From contig DASYKU010000124.1 of the NCBI GenBank assembly GCA_035995165.1, forward strand, positions 62,001 through 126,000: a stretch of 64,000 nt of DNA, given 5' to 3'. The notes under the pieces are model-generated. The model saw only the letters and a program-made list of their open reading frames with translations, did no database searches and was not told the DNA's origin. Positions within the stretch are counted from its first letter, which is position 1. Each line of letters opens with the position of its first letter. Source of the stretch: Mycobacteriales bacterium (lineage in GTDB: Bacteria > Actinomycetota > Actinomycetes > Mycobacteriales > CADCTP01). Made by a program: the position numbers and the translations under genes. Shown in pieces: positions 8,363-17,054 of the stretch.

Positions 8363-10292
8363 GGTGGCGGCCGCGGCCGGTCGGGGCCGGCTTGCGCGGG
8401 GTGGTCAGGCGGGGCGGCGCGGCGACCTTGGTCCCGTTCCTTCCTCCGTCGACCGCGGTCCCGTTCCGGGCCGGCGCGGCGCCGTTCGCGCCCGCACCGG
8501 CAGGGGCCGGGCCGACCGGAGCCGGACCCGGGCCCGGGCCGCCGGATCCCGGACCGCCGGGCCCGCCGGGACCGCCCCGGGGACCGCGCCGCCGGCCGCC
8601 GATGAACGCGTCGAGCACGAGGGCGCGGCGGAACTTCCACAGCGCCCCGGCCCACAGCAGCGCCGCCACCACCGAGGCCGCCAGCGCCGGCACCAGCCGG
8701 TCGCCGAAGGCCACCCGGGCGATCACCGCCGGCGGCAGCACCGTGGCCGTGCACAGCACGACCGCCGTGACGCTGGACCGGCCGACCGGGTGCAGCCCGG
8801 TCGCGACGAGCAGCTGCGCCAGCGGCACCAGGTTCGCGACCAGGATCGAGACGGCCCAGCCGATGGCCGCGCCGAGGATCCCGATCTGGGGGATGAGGAT
8901 CAGGTCGACGCCGACCTGGACGACCAGTGCCAGGACGGCCTTGGCCAGGTTCCAGGTGCTCTTGCCGGCCATCATCAGCACGGTGTCGACCTGGCCGCTG
9001 GCGGTGGCGACCAGCATCGCGCCGCAGAGCACGACCACGACGTCGGTGGCGCTGGCGTACCGGTGGCCGAAGATGCTGAGCAGGCCGGCCGGGAACGCGC
9101 CGACGAGCAGGTAGAGCGGCCAGGTGGTGAGCACCAGCCAGCTGGTCGTGGTGCGGTAGAGCATCCCGGCCTCGTCCAGGTCCTTGCGGGCCAGCGCGGC
9201 CGACAGCCGCGGCTGCAGCGCCACCGAGATGGCCTGGTTGCCCAGCTGCCCGACGACCAGGAACCGGGTCGCGGCCGAGTAGAGCGCGGCCGGCACCGGG
9301 CCCAGGATCGAGATGATCAGCAGCACGTCGGCCCGCTGCAGGCCGACCTGGGTCAGCGAGATCAGGGCCCGGGGACCGGTGAAGCGCCAGTACTCCCGGC
9401 GGTCGAAGCCGGACGGCGCCGCGTCGGAGCGGCGGGCCCGGTTCAGCGCCGCCATCCGCCGGGCCGGCAGCCAGGACAGCAGCGTCGCGGGCAGGTAGGG
9501 CACGGTCCAGGCCAGCACGAGCAGCAGCACGCTGTGCGTCGGCACGACCAGCACGACCAGCACGACCAGCACCAGCTGGGCCAGCGGCCGGGCGATCCGC
9601 TCGATCAGCACCGTGGTCCGCATCCGGCCGAAGCCGCGGGTGATCGACTGCAGCACGTCGCCCAGCGCGGCGAACGGCAGCGCCAGCCCGCACAGCCGCA
9701 GCACCAGCACCACGCCGCTGCTGGTGTTGCCGAGCACATGCTCGGCGATCTGCGGCGCGAGCAGCAGCATCCCCAGGCCCAGGACCGAGGAGACGGCCAG
9801 CGTCGAGCGCACCGAGAGCCGCAGGCACTCGGCGACCTCCTGCGGCGAGCCGAGCAGCCGCAGCCGGGGCAGGAAGTAGATCGCGCCGCCGCCGGTGCCG
9901 ACCCGGCCGATCGTGGACAGCAGCAGGATCAGCGAGGTGATGGAGAAGAAGATGCCGGCGTTGGCCTGGCTCATCGCCCGGGCCACCACGACCGACAGCA
10001 GCAGGTTCGCGACCGTCGTGATGCCGGCACCGAAGAGGTTCACGCCGCCGCCGCGGGCCACTGCCTCAACACTGCTACGCCGGTCGGCCCCGTCCGCGTC
10101 CGGGGCGGGGGCGACCTCGACCGCCCGTTCCTCCGCGAACTCGATCGCCGCCGGGGCCGTCGGCGGCAGCGCCAGCCGGACCGTCGCCTCGGGGTCCAGC
10201 TGCACGGTCGCCTCCGGATCGAAGGCGGGCGGCGGGCTGGTCACGCCCCAGCCTGTCACACGGCCCATGATTGCCGGGCCCGTTCGCCGCAT
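8355..10292 (-). CDS. Wzx-type polysaccharide flippase (MOP superfamily)
   Basis: A 645-residue integral membrane protein. An acidic cytosolic N-terminus (about 85 residues) precedes some 12-14 transmembrane helices between about residues 90 and 575, beginning with NLFGAGITTVANLLLSVVVA, which fits the oligosaccharide flippase/MurJ-like fold. The C-terminal about 70 residues are a Gly-Pro-rich, then basic tail that is not part of the fold. It would move the lipid-linked repeat unit across the membrane, so with the Wzy-like and Wzz-like genes (15639-19985) it indicates a Wzx/Wzy-dependent route. The start is uncertain: ATG at 10292 or 10268, or a GTG further in; none has a strong ribosome binding site. 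Confidence 0.85.
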   Translation of the reverse strand: MRRTGPAIMGRVTGWGVTSPPPAFDPEATVQLDPEATVRLALPPTAPAAIEFAEERAVEVAPAPDADGADRRSSVEAVARGGGVNLFGAGITTVANLLLSVVVARAMSQANAGIFFSITSLILLLSTIGRVGTGGGAIYFLPRLRLLGSPQEVAECLRLSVRSTLAVSSVLGLGMLLLAPQIAEHVLGNTSSGVVLVLRLCGLALPFAALGDVLQSITRGFGRMRTTVLIERIARPLAQLVLVVLVVLVVPTHSVLLLVLAWTVPYLPATLLSWLPARRMAALNRARRSDAAPSGFDRREYWRFTGPRALISLTQVGLQRADVLLIISILGPVPAALYSAATRFLVVGQLGNQAISVALQPRLSAALARKDLDEAGMLYRTTTSWLVLTTWPLYLLVGAFPAGLLSIFGHRYASATDVVVVLCGAMLVATASGQVDTVLMMAGKSTWNLAKAVLALVVQVGVDLILIPQIGILGAAIGWAVSILVANLVPLAQLLVATGLHPVGRSSVTAVVLCTATVLPPAVIARVAFGDRLVPALAASVVAALLWAGALWKFRRALVLDAFIGGRRRGPRGGPGGPGGPGSGGPGPGPAPVGPAPAGAGANGAAPARNGTAVDGGRNGTKVAAPPRLTTPRKPAPTGRGRHRA

Positions 10293-10357
10293 CGGCGGGT
10301 GCAGGTCACACCGGCTGCATTCCGTGATTTATTTACTGCGCTGCGTAAGCGGGAGAT

Positions 10358-10386
10358 TTGTCAAGACCCACATATGAACCTAGGTA
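10358..10386 (+). promoter_or_regulatory. Candidate sigma-70-type promoter for the propeller gene
   Basis: TTGTCA (10358-10363) and TAGGTA (10381-10386) are separated by exactly 17 nt in an unusually AT-rich patch upstream of the gene starting at 10464. The predicted leader would be about 70 nt. The -10 hexamer lacks the final T, so the call is moderate. Confidence 0.4.
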
Positions 10387-10463
10387 CTCCTCTACGTTGT
10401 GAATACCTGCTCGGGTGCCCCTCACCAATCGACGCCCGGGCCTTTCCTGGGGGAACAACAATC

Positions 10464-13391
10464 GTGTTGCGTAAGCGCGTGCTGGCCGCGGTCGTCGCGG
10501 CGGCTCTCTCCGCGACCGGCGCCACCGTGGTGTCGCTGTCGCTGTTCGCCGACCAGGCCGGTGCGGTGAGCACACCGCAGTCGACGCTGGTCAGCGACGT
10601 GCCTATGGCGGGCACGCCGAACGTCACCGACGGCTCCGTGCAGACCTTCGTCCAGATGGGCAGCAAGGTCTTCGCCGGCGGCACGTTCACCTCCCTGACC
10701 CTGCCGGGCTCGACGACCGCGGTCTCGCGGACGTACCTGCTCGCGGTCGACGCGACCACCGGCGCGCTGGACACCACCTTCGCGCCCGTCCTCGACGGCA
10801 ATGTGAACGCGCTGCTGCCGGGTCCGACGCCGGGCACCGTCTACATCGGCGGTGCCTTCAACACGGTGAACGGCACGAAGTCGAAAAGCATCGCGCTGCT
10901 CGACGCCACCACCGGCGCGCTGATCCCGACCTTCAAGTTCCCGCCGATGAACGGCGTCGTGAACGACCTGGCGATGACCGGGGGCCGGCTGTTGGTGGCC
11001 GGCACGTTCACCACGCTCGGTCCGAACCCGCGGCCGGGTCTCGGCTCGCTCAACCCGAGCACCGGCGCGGTCGACACCTACCTGACGATCCCGGTGGCCG
11101 GTCACCACAACTACCCGCACTTGGACCGGTTCGGTAACCCCGTCGGCGCCCAGGCCCCGGTCGGCGTCTCCAAGATCGACGTCACGCCGGACGGCACCCG
11201 CATGGTGATGATCGGCAACTTCCTCACCGCCGGCGGCCTGGACCGCGACCAGATCGCGATGGTCAACCTGACCAGCACGACCGCGGCGGTCGACCCGAAC
11301 TGGCGGACCGCCCGGTTCACCGACGACTGCATCTTCAACGCGTACGACAGCTACATCCGGGACGTGGACTTCTCCACCGACGGGGCGTACTTCGTGGTGG
11401 TGGCGACCGGCGGCCCGGCCACCGGCTCGCTCTGCGACAGCGCCACCCGCTGGGAGACCAACGGCAGCGGCACCGCCGTCCAGCCGACCTGGATCGACTA
11501 CACCGGCGGCGACACGCTGCTGTCCGTCGCGATCACCGGCACGGCCGTGTACGTCGGCGGCCACCAGCGTTGGCTGAACAACTCCAACGGCCGTGACTCC
11601 GCGGGCGCCGGCTCCGTGCCGCGCCCGGGCGTCGCCGCCCTGGACCCGGTCAACGGCGTGCCGTTCTCCTGGAACCCCGGTCGCAACCCGCGCGGCGCCG
11701 GTGCGTACGCGGTGTACGCGACGCCCACCGGCCTCTGGGTCGGCAGCGACACGGACTGGATCGGCAACTTCGCGTTGAAGCGCGGCAAGATGGCGTTCTT
11801 CCCGCTGGACGGCGGCACCGCGGTCGGCGCGAACAGCACCGGCCGGCTGCCCGGCAACGTGATCATCGGCTCGCCCACCGCGGCGCCGACCACCGCGGTC
11901 TCCCGGGCCTACGACGGGACGACGGTCGCCTCCACCTCGACGCTGCCCAGCAGCGGCCTGGACTGGAGCACCACCCGCGGCGCGGTCATGGTCGACGGCA
12001 AGGTCTTCTACGGCTCGGCCACCGACAGCAACTTCTACTGGCGGACGTTCGACGGCAGCGTGTTCGGCCCGGCGAACCTGATCGACCCGTACGGCGACCC
12101 GGCGTGGTCCACTGTGGACACCGGCTCCGGGCAGACGTACCTCGGCAGGAAGTCCGGGTTCTACGCGGAGATCCCGAGCGTGACCTCGGAGTTCTACAGC
12201 GGCGGGCGGCTCTACTACACGCTGTCCGGGCAGACGCCGATGTTCTACCGGTACTTCACCCCGCAGAGCGGCATCCTCGGCGCCGACCGCTTCCAGGTCG
12301 CCGGCACGACGAACTGGAGCGACACCGGCGGCGCGTTCCTGGACGGGACGAACCTCTACCTGACGTCCCGCACCGCCGGGAACCTGCGCCGGATCACCTT
12401 CTCCGGCGGGGTCTTCGGGACCACGTCCACCACCGTCAGCGGCCCGGCCGTGGACGGCAAGGACTGGCGGGGCAAGTCGGTGTTCCTGTCCACGATCGGC
12501 GCGAACGTGTTGCCGACCGCGGCCTTCACCACCAACTGCGGCGGGCTGAGCTGCACCGTGGACGGCACGTCCTCCTCCGACCCGGACGGCGCGATCGCCT
12601 CGTACGCCTGGGACTTCGGGGACGGGACGACCGGGACCGGGGCGACGCTGACCCACGCGTACGCGGCGGCCGGGTCGTACACGATCACGCTGACGGTGAC
12701 CGACAGCCGGGGCGGGACCAACACGACCACGCGGCCGGTCACGGTCGCGGCACCGACCACGGTGATCGCCTTCCGGGGCGCGGCCAACGCCAACGTCAAC
12801 GCGGCCACGGTCACCGTCGCCGTGCCGGCGGCGGTGCAGGCCGGGGACGCGCTGGTGGCGACCGCGACGGTCAACGCCGACACCGTGACGGTCGGCGACC
12901 CGGCCGGCTGGACCCGGATCGACACGGCGACCACCACCGGCATCCAGACCATCGTCTGGACCAAGGTGGCGACCGCGACGGACGCCGCCGCGGCCGTGAC
13001 CGTCCCGCTGAGCGGCACGGTGAAGACCAGCCTGACCGTCGCGGCCTGGTCCGGGACCTCGGCGACCAGCCCGGTCGCGGTGTTCGCGCACAAGGTGGAC
13101 ACCGTGGCGACCGCGTCGCACACGACGCCGGCCGTGACCGTGGCGACGCCGGGCAGCTGGGTCGTCTCGTACTGGGCGGACAAGTCCTCGGCCACGACGG
13201 CCTGGACGGCCCCGGCCGGTCAGACCGTCCGCAACGTCTCCATCGGCACGGCGAGCGGGCGGGTCACCTCGCTGCTCACCGACGGCGGGACGACGGCGAC
13301 GCCGGGCGCGGCGGGATCGCTCACCGCGACCACCGACGCGGCCGGGACCAAGGCGACCACCCTCACCCTGGTGCTCGCGCCCGCGAGCTGA
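10464..13391 (+). CDS. Secreted beta-propeller protein with PKD and C-terminal module (paralogue A)
   Basis: A 975-residue exported protein. A signal peptide (about 1-33, cut after GAVS region) precedes repeats such as VFAGGTFTSL, YIGGAFNTV and LLVAGTFTTLG, which are delta-60/beta-propeller-like (about 40-450). A second repeat block (about 480-670) follows, then a PKD domain (about 678-765, containing YAWDFGDGTTGTG) and a C-terminal beta-rich module of about 210 residues (766-975). The start is the GTG at 10464, downstream of GGGGGAA; the open frame extends about 2 kb upstream but that part is antisense to the flippase. Paralogues lie at 21319 and 24879. It is likely a cell-surface or matrix protein associated with the polysaccharide; no catalytic motif was seen. 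Confidence 0.85.
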   Translation: MLRKRVLAAVVAAALSATGATVVSLSLFADQAGAVSTPQSTLVSDVPMAGTPNVTDGSVQTFVQMGSKVFAGGTFTSLTLPGSTTAVSRTYLLAVDATTGALDTTFAPVLDGNVNALLPGPTPGTVYIGGAFNTVNGTKSKSIALLDATTGALIPTFKFPPMNGVVNDLAMTGGRLLVAGTFTTLGPNPRPGLGSLNPSTGAVDTYLTIPVAGHHNYPHLDRFGNPVGAQAPVGVSKIDVTPDGTRMVMIGNFLTAGGLDRDQIAMVNLTSTTAAVDPNWRTARFTDDCIFNAYDSYIRDVDFSTDGAYFVVVATGGPATGSLCDSATRWETNGSGTAVQPTWIDYTGGDTLLSVAITGTAVYVGGHQRWLNNSNGRDSAGAGSVPRPGVAALDPVNGVPFSWNPGRNPRGAGAYAVYATPTGLWVGSDTDWIGNFALKRGKMAFFPLDGGTAVGANSTGRLPGNVIIGSPTAAPTTAVSRAYDGTTVASTSTLPSSGLDWSTTRGAVMVDGKVFYGSATDSNFYWRTFDGSVFGPANLIDPYGDPAWSTVDTGSGQTYLGRKSGFYAEIPSVTSEFYSGGRLYYTLSGQTPMFYRYFTPQSGILGADRFQVAGTTNWSDTGGAFLDGTNLYLTSRTAGNLRRITFSGGVFGTTSTTVSGPAVDGKDWRGKSVFLSTIGANVLPTAAFTTNCGGLSCTVDGTSSSDPDGAIASYAWDFGDGTTGTGATLTHAYAAAGSYTITLTVTDSRGGTNTTTRPVTVAAPTTVIAFRGAANANVNAATVTVAVPAAVQAGDALVATATVNADTVTVGDPAGWTRIDTATTTGIQTIVWTKVATATDAAAAVTVPLSGTVKTSLTVAAWSGTSATSPVAVFAHKVDTVATASHTTPAVTVATPGSWVVSYWADKSSATTAWTAPAGQTVRNVSIGTASGRVTSLLTDGGTTATPGAAGSLTATTDAAGTKATTLTLVLAPAS

Positions 13392-13404
13392 GCTGACAAG
13401 CCCG

Positions 13405-13440
13405 GAAGGGCCCGGTGCGCATCGGCACCGGGGCCCTTCT
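13405..13440 (+). terminator. Intrinsic terminator of the propeller gene
   Basis: GAAGGGCCCGGTGC pairs with GGCACCGGGGCCCTTC (one bulge), followed by TCTGTCTG. It lies 14 nt after the stop at 13391. Confidence 0.8.
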
Positions 13441-13456
13441 GTCTGTCCGGAACAGG

Positions 13457-13493
13457 CGAAGGCCCGGTACGCGGGAGGCGTACCGGGCCTTCG
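13457..13493 (-). terminator. Intrinsic terminator of the convergent sulfotransferase gene
   Basis: A perfect 16-bp stem (CGAAGGCCCGGTACGC and its complement) with a 5-nt loop, placed just after the minus-strand stop at 13505. It stands back to back with the hairpin at 13405-13440, so each convergent gene has its own terminator. Confidence 0.85.
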
Positions 13494-13504
13494 AGCGGGT
13501 GGGA

Positions 13505-14392
13505 TCAGGCGCGCCAGCTGGGGGGCGCGCCGAGCCAGGACTCGAGCTCCGCGTCGGAGTCGGCGAGCCGGCCCTCCAGCGAGGTCCGCAGGGAGTCCGG
13601 CATCGGCGCGCGCGGCCGGGCGTTGTGCTTGTCGAACACGACGCCGCCGGCACGGCCGATGCCGAGGAAGTCGACGACCTCGTCGAAGACCGGCTCCGGG
13701 TCGGTGAAGAACCGCTGGCTGTCCACGACGTGCATCCGGTCCCGGCCGAACAGCCCCGCCAGCCGTGCCAGCTGCGCCGCGTACCGCCCGCGGGTCACGT
13801 ACGCGTGGTGCTGGTGCGAGTGGGACTGGTACGTCGGGTCGGCGATCAGCTTGGCCTCCTCGCCCGCCAGCCGGACCGGCTCCAGCTCCAGCGCCTTGGA
13901 GAACGGCTCGGTCTCGAAGCCCCGGGCCGTCTCGTGGGTGTGGGCCGAGTACGCCCGCTCGACCGGGTCGCGCAGCAGCACCAGCAGCTTCACGCCCGGC
14001 AGGTCGTTCTCGATCCGCTTCCCGGCCAGCGGGTGGAACAGGTAGTACGGGCTGGACTCGCCGGTGATCGGCAGCCGGTCCGGCGCCGGCGCGGCCCGGC
14101 GGGCGCTGGCCAGGAGCGGGAAGTGACCGCGGTACCAGGCGGGCCCGTGCCCGTAGCCGGTGTCGAAGTAGTGCGCGCCCTTGTGCAGCACGGCCGGCAG
14201 CACCATCGGGTGCTGGGACAGCGTCTTGTACATCGACGTCGTCCCGCAGCGCTGCGCCCCGACGATGAGGAACGACGGCGTCATCCGGGCCGAGGCGGTG
14301 AACCGCCCGGTCGTCCGCGCCGTCGCCCGGGCCAGCTCCTGCAGCCGCGGCTGCTCCTTGAGCGTGGACTTGAGCGTGCCTACCCCCACCAC
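13505..14392 (-). CDS. PAPS-dependent sulfotransferase (Sulfotransfer_1 type)
   Basis: A 295-residue sulfotransferase of the heparan N-deacetylase/N-sulfotransferase-like type. The 5'-PSB loop FLIVGAQRCGTTSMYKTL is at about residues 43-60, GESSPYYLFHP follows, and the 3'-PSB LLVLLRDPVERAYSAHTHE is near 140-160. This branch includes enzymes acting on polysaccharides, so it is a good candidate for sulfating the exported glycan. The GTG at 14392 is chosen because AGGGGAGGGG lies 8 nt upstream and the gene above ends at 14416; the longer frame overlaps that gene. It is the last gene of a minus-strand run from 19985. Confidence 0.87.
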   Translation of the reverse strand: MVGVGTLKSTLKEQPRLQELARATARTTGRFTASARMTPSFLIVGAQRCGTTSMYKTLSQHPMVLPAVLHKGAHYFDTGYGHGPAWYRGHFPLLASARRAAPAPDRLPITGESSPYYLFHPLAGKRIENDLPGVKLLVLLRDPVERAYSAHTHETARGFETEPFSKALELEPVRLAGEEAKLIADPTYQSHSHQHHAYVTRGRYAAQLARLAGLFGRDRMHVVDSQRFFTDPEPVFDEVVDFLGIGRAGGVVFDKHNARPRAPMPDSLRTSLEGRLADSDAELESWLGAPPSWRA

Positions 14393-14415
14393 GAACCGAA
14401 CCCCTCCCCTTGATC

Positions 14416-15642
14416 TCAGCGCGCGACGACCGGTGCGGCCGCCCGAGCGGCGGCCAGCACCCCCTCGGTCATGCTGCGCCAGCTCCCCCACCTTGTCTGA
14501 CCGTCGCCGACGTACCGGGTCAGGATCTCGACCAGGTAGAGCGCGGCGACGACCGCCGCGGACTCGGCCGGTACCCCCACCGGCGCGAGCAGCCCGGGCG
14601 CCCGCCGGACCGAGTCGGCCGCGGCCCGGCCGGCCTGCTCGACGTGCGCGAGCGCCCGCGGCTGCAGGTCGTAGTGCAGCGCGTCGAAGCCGACCGGCAC
14701 GCCGCCGCCGAACCGCTCCCAGTCCCAGGCCAGCACCGTGTCCGCGACGACCGCCGTGTTCCACGGGGTCCAGTCGCCGTGCCAGGAGCCGATCCGCAGG
14801 TCGGTGGTCGCGCCGGCGAGCGAGTCCAGGGCGGCGATGAGCCCGTCGCGGGCCTCGCCCGGCGGCAGGTCCGCGACCCGCTTGCGCAGCCCCCGCACGT
14901 ACGGGCCGTCGACCGGCTCGGTCGAGATGCCGCCCACGGCCGCGACCTCGGCGGTGGCGGCGGCGAGCCGCTCGTCGGAGGGGCGGCGGGGGCGGCGGAC
15001 CGGCAGCGGGGACTGGACCAGGATCTCCAGCCCGCGCCAGGACCCGCCGGACAGCGCCTTTGGCGGGGTCACCTGCCGCAACCCGGCCTTGGCCAGCATC
15101 CGCAGCGTCGCGGTCTCGGCCGCGACCAGCCGGCCGGTGAGCACGGTGGTGGCGACCTTCGCGTACCCGACCGTACGGCCGTCGCCGTCGAGCAGCTGCA
15201 GGACGGGCTTGCGGTTCGCCCGGGCCGGCCCGAGGTGCAGGCTCATCAGCACCGGCCGGCCGAGCTCGCGGGAGAGGTGGTCCTCGATCGTGTCGCCGGC
15301 CCCGATCTCCAGCCGGTCCGGGACCAGCCGGTCGCCGGCCCCGGTCCGCAGCGCGGCGGCGGCCAGCCGGACCGCGAGCCGGCGGGCGGTCGAGGACTGC
15401 TCGCCGTAGCCGCGGACCGCGCCGCCGGCGGCCCGCGTCGTCCGCCGCGGCACCAGCAGCCGCGGGTGGGCCAGGCTGGGCAGGATCAGGTACGAGCGCC
15501 GGGCGCCCGCGTGCCGGGCCCGGCCCAGCGTCGCGGTGGCCGGCGCCGGCCAGAGCAGCGGGACCAGCTCGCGCAGGTACGCGACCCGGTCGTCGATCCC
15601 CTCGGCCGCGCGGGCCGGCGTCCCCCCGTGGTCCCCGGTCAC
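14416..15642 (-). CDS. Putative phosphotransferase of the aminoglycoside-kinase fold
   Basis: A 408-residue protein of unknown substrate. The C-terminal half has the kinase-fold catalytic loop HGDWTPWN (H288-N295) and a WDWERF segment about 15 residues later matching the metal-binding aspartate of APH/choline-kinase-like enzymes. The N-terminal half (about 1-200) has no family that I recognise, though the AKVATT segment may hold the ATP-binding lysine. The GTG start overlaps the stop of the O-antigen-ligase-like gene (GTGA), so it is translated with it. It might phosphorylate a sugar or lipid precursor of the glycan; this rests on context alone. Confidence 0.65.
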   Translation of the reverse strand: MTGDHGGTPARAAEGIDDRVAYLRELVPLLWPAPATATLGRARHAGARRSYLILPSLAHPRLLVPRRTTRAAGGAVRGYGEQSSTARRLAVRLAAAALRTGAGDRLVPDRLEIGAGDTIEDHLSRELGRPVLMSLHLGPARANRKPVLQLLDGDGRTVGYAKVATTVLTGRLVAAETATLRMLAKAGLRQVTPPKALSGGSWRGLEILVQSPLPVRRPRRPSDERLAAATAEVAAVGGISTEPVDGPYVRGLRKRVADLPPGEARDGLIAALDSLAGATTDLRIGSWHGDWTPWNTAVVADTVLAWDWERFGGGVPVGFDALHYDLQPRALAHVEQAGRAAADSVRRAPGLLAPVGVPAESAAVVAALYLVEILTRYVGDGQTRWGSWRSMTEGVLAAARAAAPVVAR

Positions 15643-17054
15643 GCCGCCTCCGCCTCCTCGTCCTTCAGGCGCCAGAGGATTCCGACGGCGATCATCTGGA
15701 TGGCCAGCGGCCAGCCGACGGCGGAGTAGACGAACATGAACCACATCGACATCAGGATCGTCATCTGCGCCCCGATGCCGACGGCTGATCGCACTCCTCG
15801 GTAGTGCCAGAGGATCGCGAGGAAGAACGCCAGGTAGAGCCCCATCCCGACGAAGCCCTGGGCGAAGATCGTCAGCCAGAAGTGGCCGGTGCTGCCGATG
15901 TCGGCGTTGCCGCAGCGGGCACAGTTCGAGGACGTGCCGACCGCGATCGACTGGTAGCTGCCGCGGACCTCACGGGTCGTGCCCCAGCCGACGACCGGTG
16001 ACTCGACCGCGCCCTGGAACGCCGCGTGCGCCAGGTTGGACCGGATGTCGTTGCTGTGCCCGTGGTCGAGCCGTTCCTGGACGACCGTGGCCAGCGGCGA
16101 GGCGGCGAAGACCACCGCCAGCGTGCCGACCGCCGCGGCCAGCCCGATGACCGTGGCCAGCCGGCCGCTCATCACCATCCGGGCGGCGAGCAGCAGCACC
16201 CCGAGCCCGAGACCGATCCAGAGCCCGCGGTTGAGCGAGTTGACGATCGGGATGAGCGCGACCAGCAGCACGCCGACCGCGAACAGCCGGAGCCGGGCCC
16301 GGGCCATCAGGCCCCAGACGATGAACCAGACGACCAGCAGCCCGGTGACGTTGCCCCAGGTGTTGGTGTACTCGAACGGCGCCTTCGGCCGGGGCGCGGT
16401 GAAGCCCAGCACGTCCTGGTTCTGCGCGGCCGACGGGTGCACCAGCACCTTGACGTACCCGTTGGAGGTCAGCGCGTGCGGCAGCACGAGCTCCACCGGC
16501 GAGGAGAAGTTGAAGCCGGGCGCGGCCAGGCCGAGCAGGCCGCCGGCGATCGCGACCACGAACAGCGTGGCCAGACAGTTGAGGATCGTCCGGACGGTCA
16601 GCCCGCGGGTCCGCATGTTGCCGACGTAGAGCATGACGATCGCGGAGGCGACGTAGTTGAACAGCCGCAACGAGTACGCGATGAGCTGGCTCGGCGCCCC
16701 GTGCGGCAGCGTGTCCGGCGCGGTCTTGCCCAGCATCAGCACGCTGACCAGCACGGCCAGCAGGAAACAGAGCCAGAGCGCGAACCCGCGCGGCACCCGC
16801 AGCGGCTTGATCCGGCGCAGCTGCCGGGCCATCGGGATGCTGAAGATGATGATCGAGAAGCTGCCGAGGCCGAGCGCCCACCAGAGCGGGAAGAACCCGA
16901 CCAGCGCGACGAAGGGCCAGTACTGCGGCAGGCGCAGCCCGTGCGAGCGCAGCGCCCGGGTCAGCCACGGTCCGGTGCGGTGCGCGCTGTGCGCGGCGGT
17001 GTCGCCCGGGCCGCGGTCGCTGGGCCGGAACGGCCGGTCGACGGTGCTCGTCAC
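15639..17054 (-). CDS. O-antigen ligase/polymerase (Wzy/WaaL) family membrane protein
   Basis: A 471-residue polytopic membrane protein with about 11-12 helices. A large extracytoplasmic loop lies after the middle (around HGHSNDIRSNLAHAAF and VGWGTTREVRGSYQ), including NSLNRGLWIGLGLGVLLL, typical of Wzy_C/O-antigen ligase proteins. It would either polymerise flipped repeat units or attach the polymer to its anchor. The GTG start overlaps the stop of the DUF3048 gene by GTGA; the upstream part of the open frame is a shadow. Two cysteines (NCARCGN) sit in the large loop and could form a disulfide outside the cell. Ligase and polymerase cannot be separated by sequence alone. Confidence 0.85.
   Translation of the reverse strand: MTSTVDRPFRPSDRGPGDTAAHSAHRTGPWLTRALRSHGLRLPQYWPFVALVGFFPLWWALGLGSFSIIIFSIPMARQLRRIKPLRVPRGFALWLCFLLAVLVSVLMLGKTAPDTLPHGAPSQLIAYSLRLFNYVASAIVMLYVGNMRTRGLTVRTILNCLATLFVVAIAGGLLGLAAPGFNFSSPVELVLPHALTSNGYVKVLVHPSAAQNQDVLGFTAPRPKAPFEYTNTWGNVTGLLVVWFIVWGLMARARLRLFAVGVLLVALIPIVNSLNRGLWIGLGLGVLLLAARMVMSGRLATVIGLAAAVGTLAVVFAASPLATVVQERLDHGHSNDIRSNLAHAAFQGAVESPVVGWGTTREVRGSYQSIAVGTSSNCARCGNADIGSTGHFWLTIFAQGFVGMGLYLAFFLAILWHYRGVRSAVGIGAQMTILMSMWFMFVYSAVGWPLAIQMIAVGILWRLKDEEAEAA

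Noticed and set aside
8364-10463. In-frame extension of the propeller gene upstream of 10464
   Set aside because: It is antisense to the flippase, has shadow-frame composition, and the signal peptide and ribosome binding site lie at 10464.
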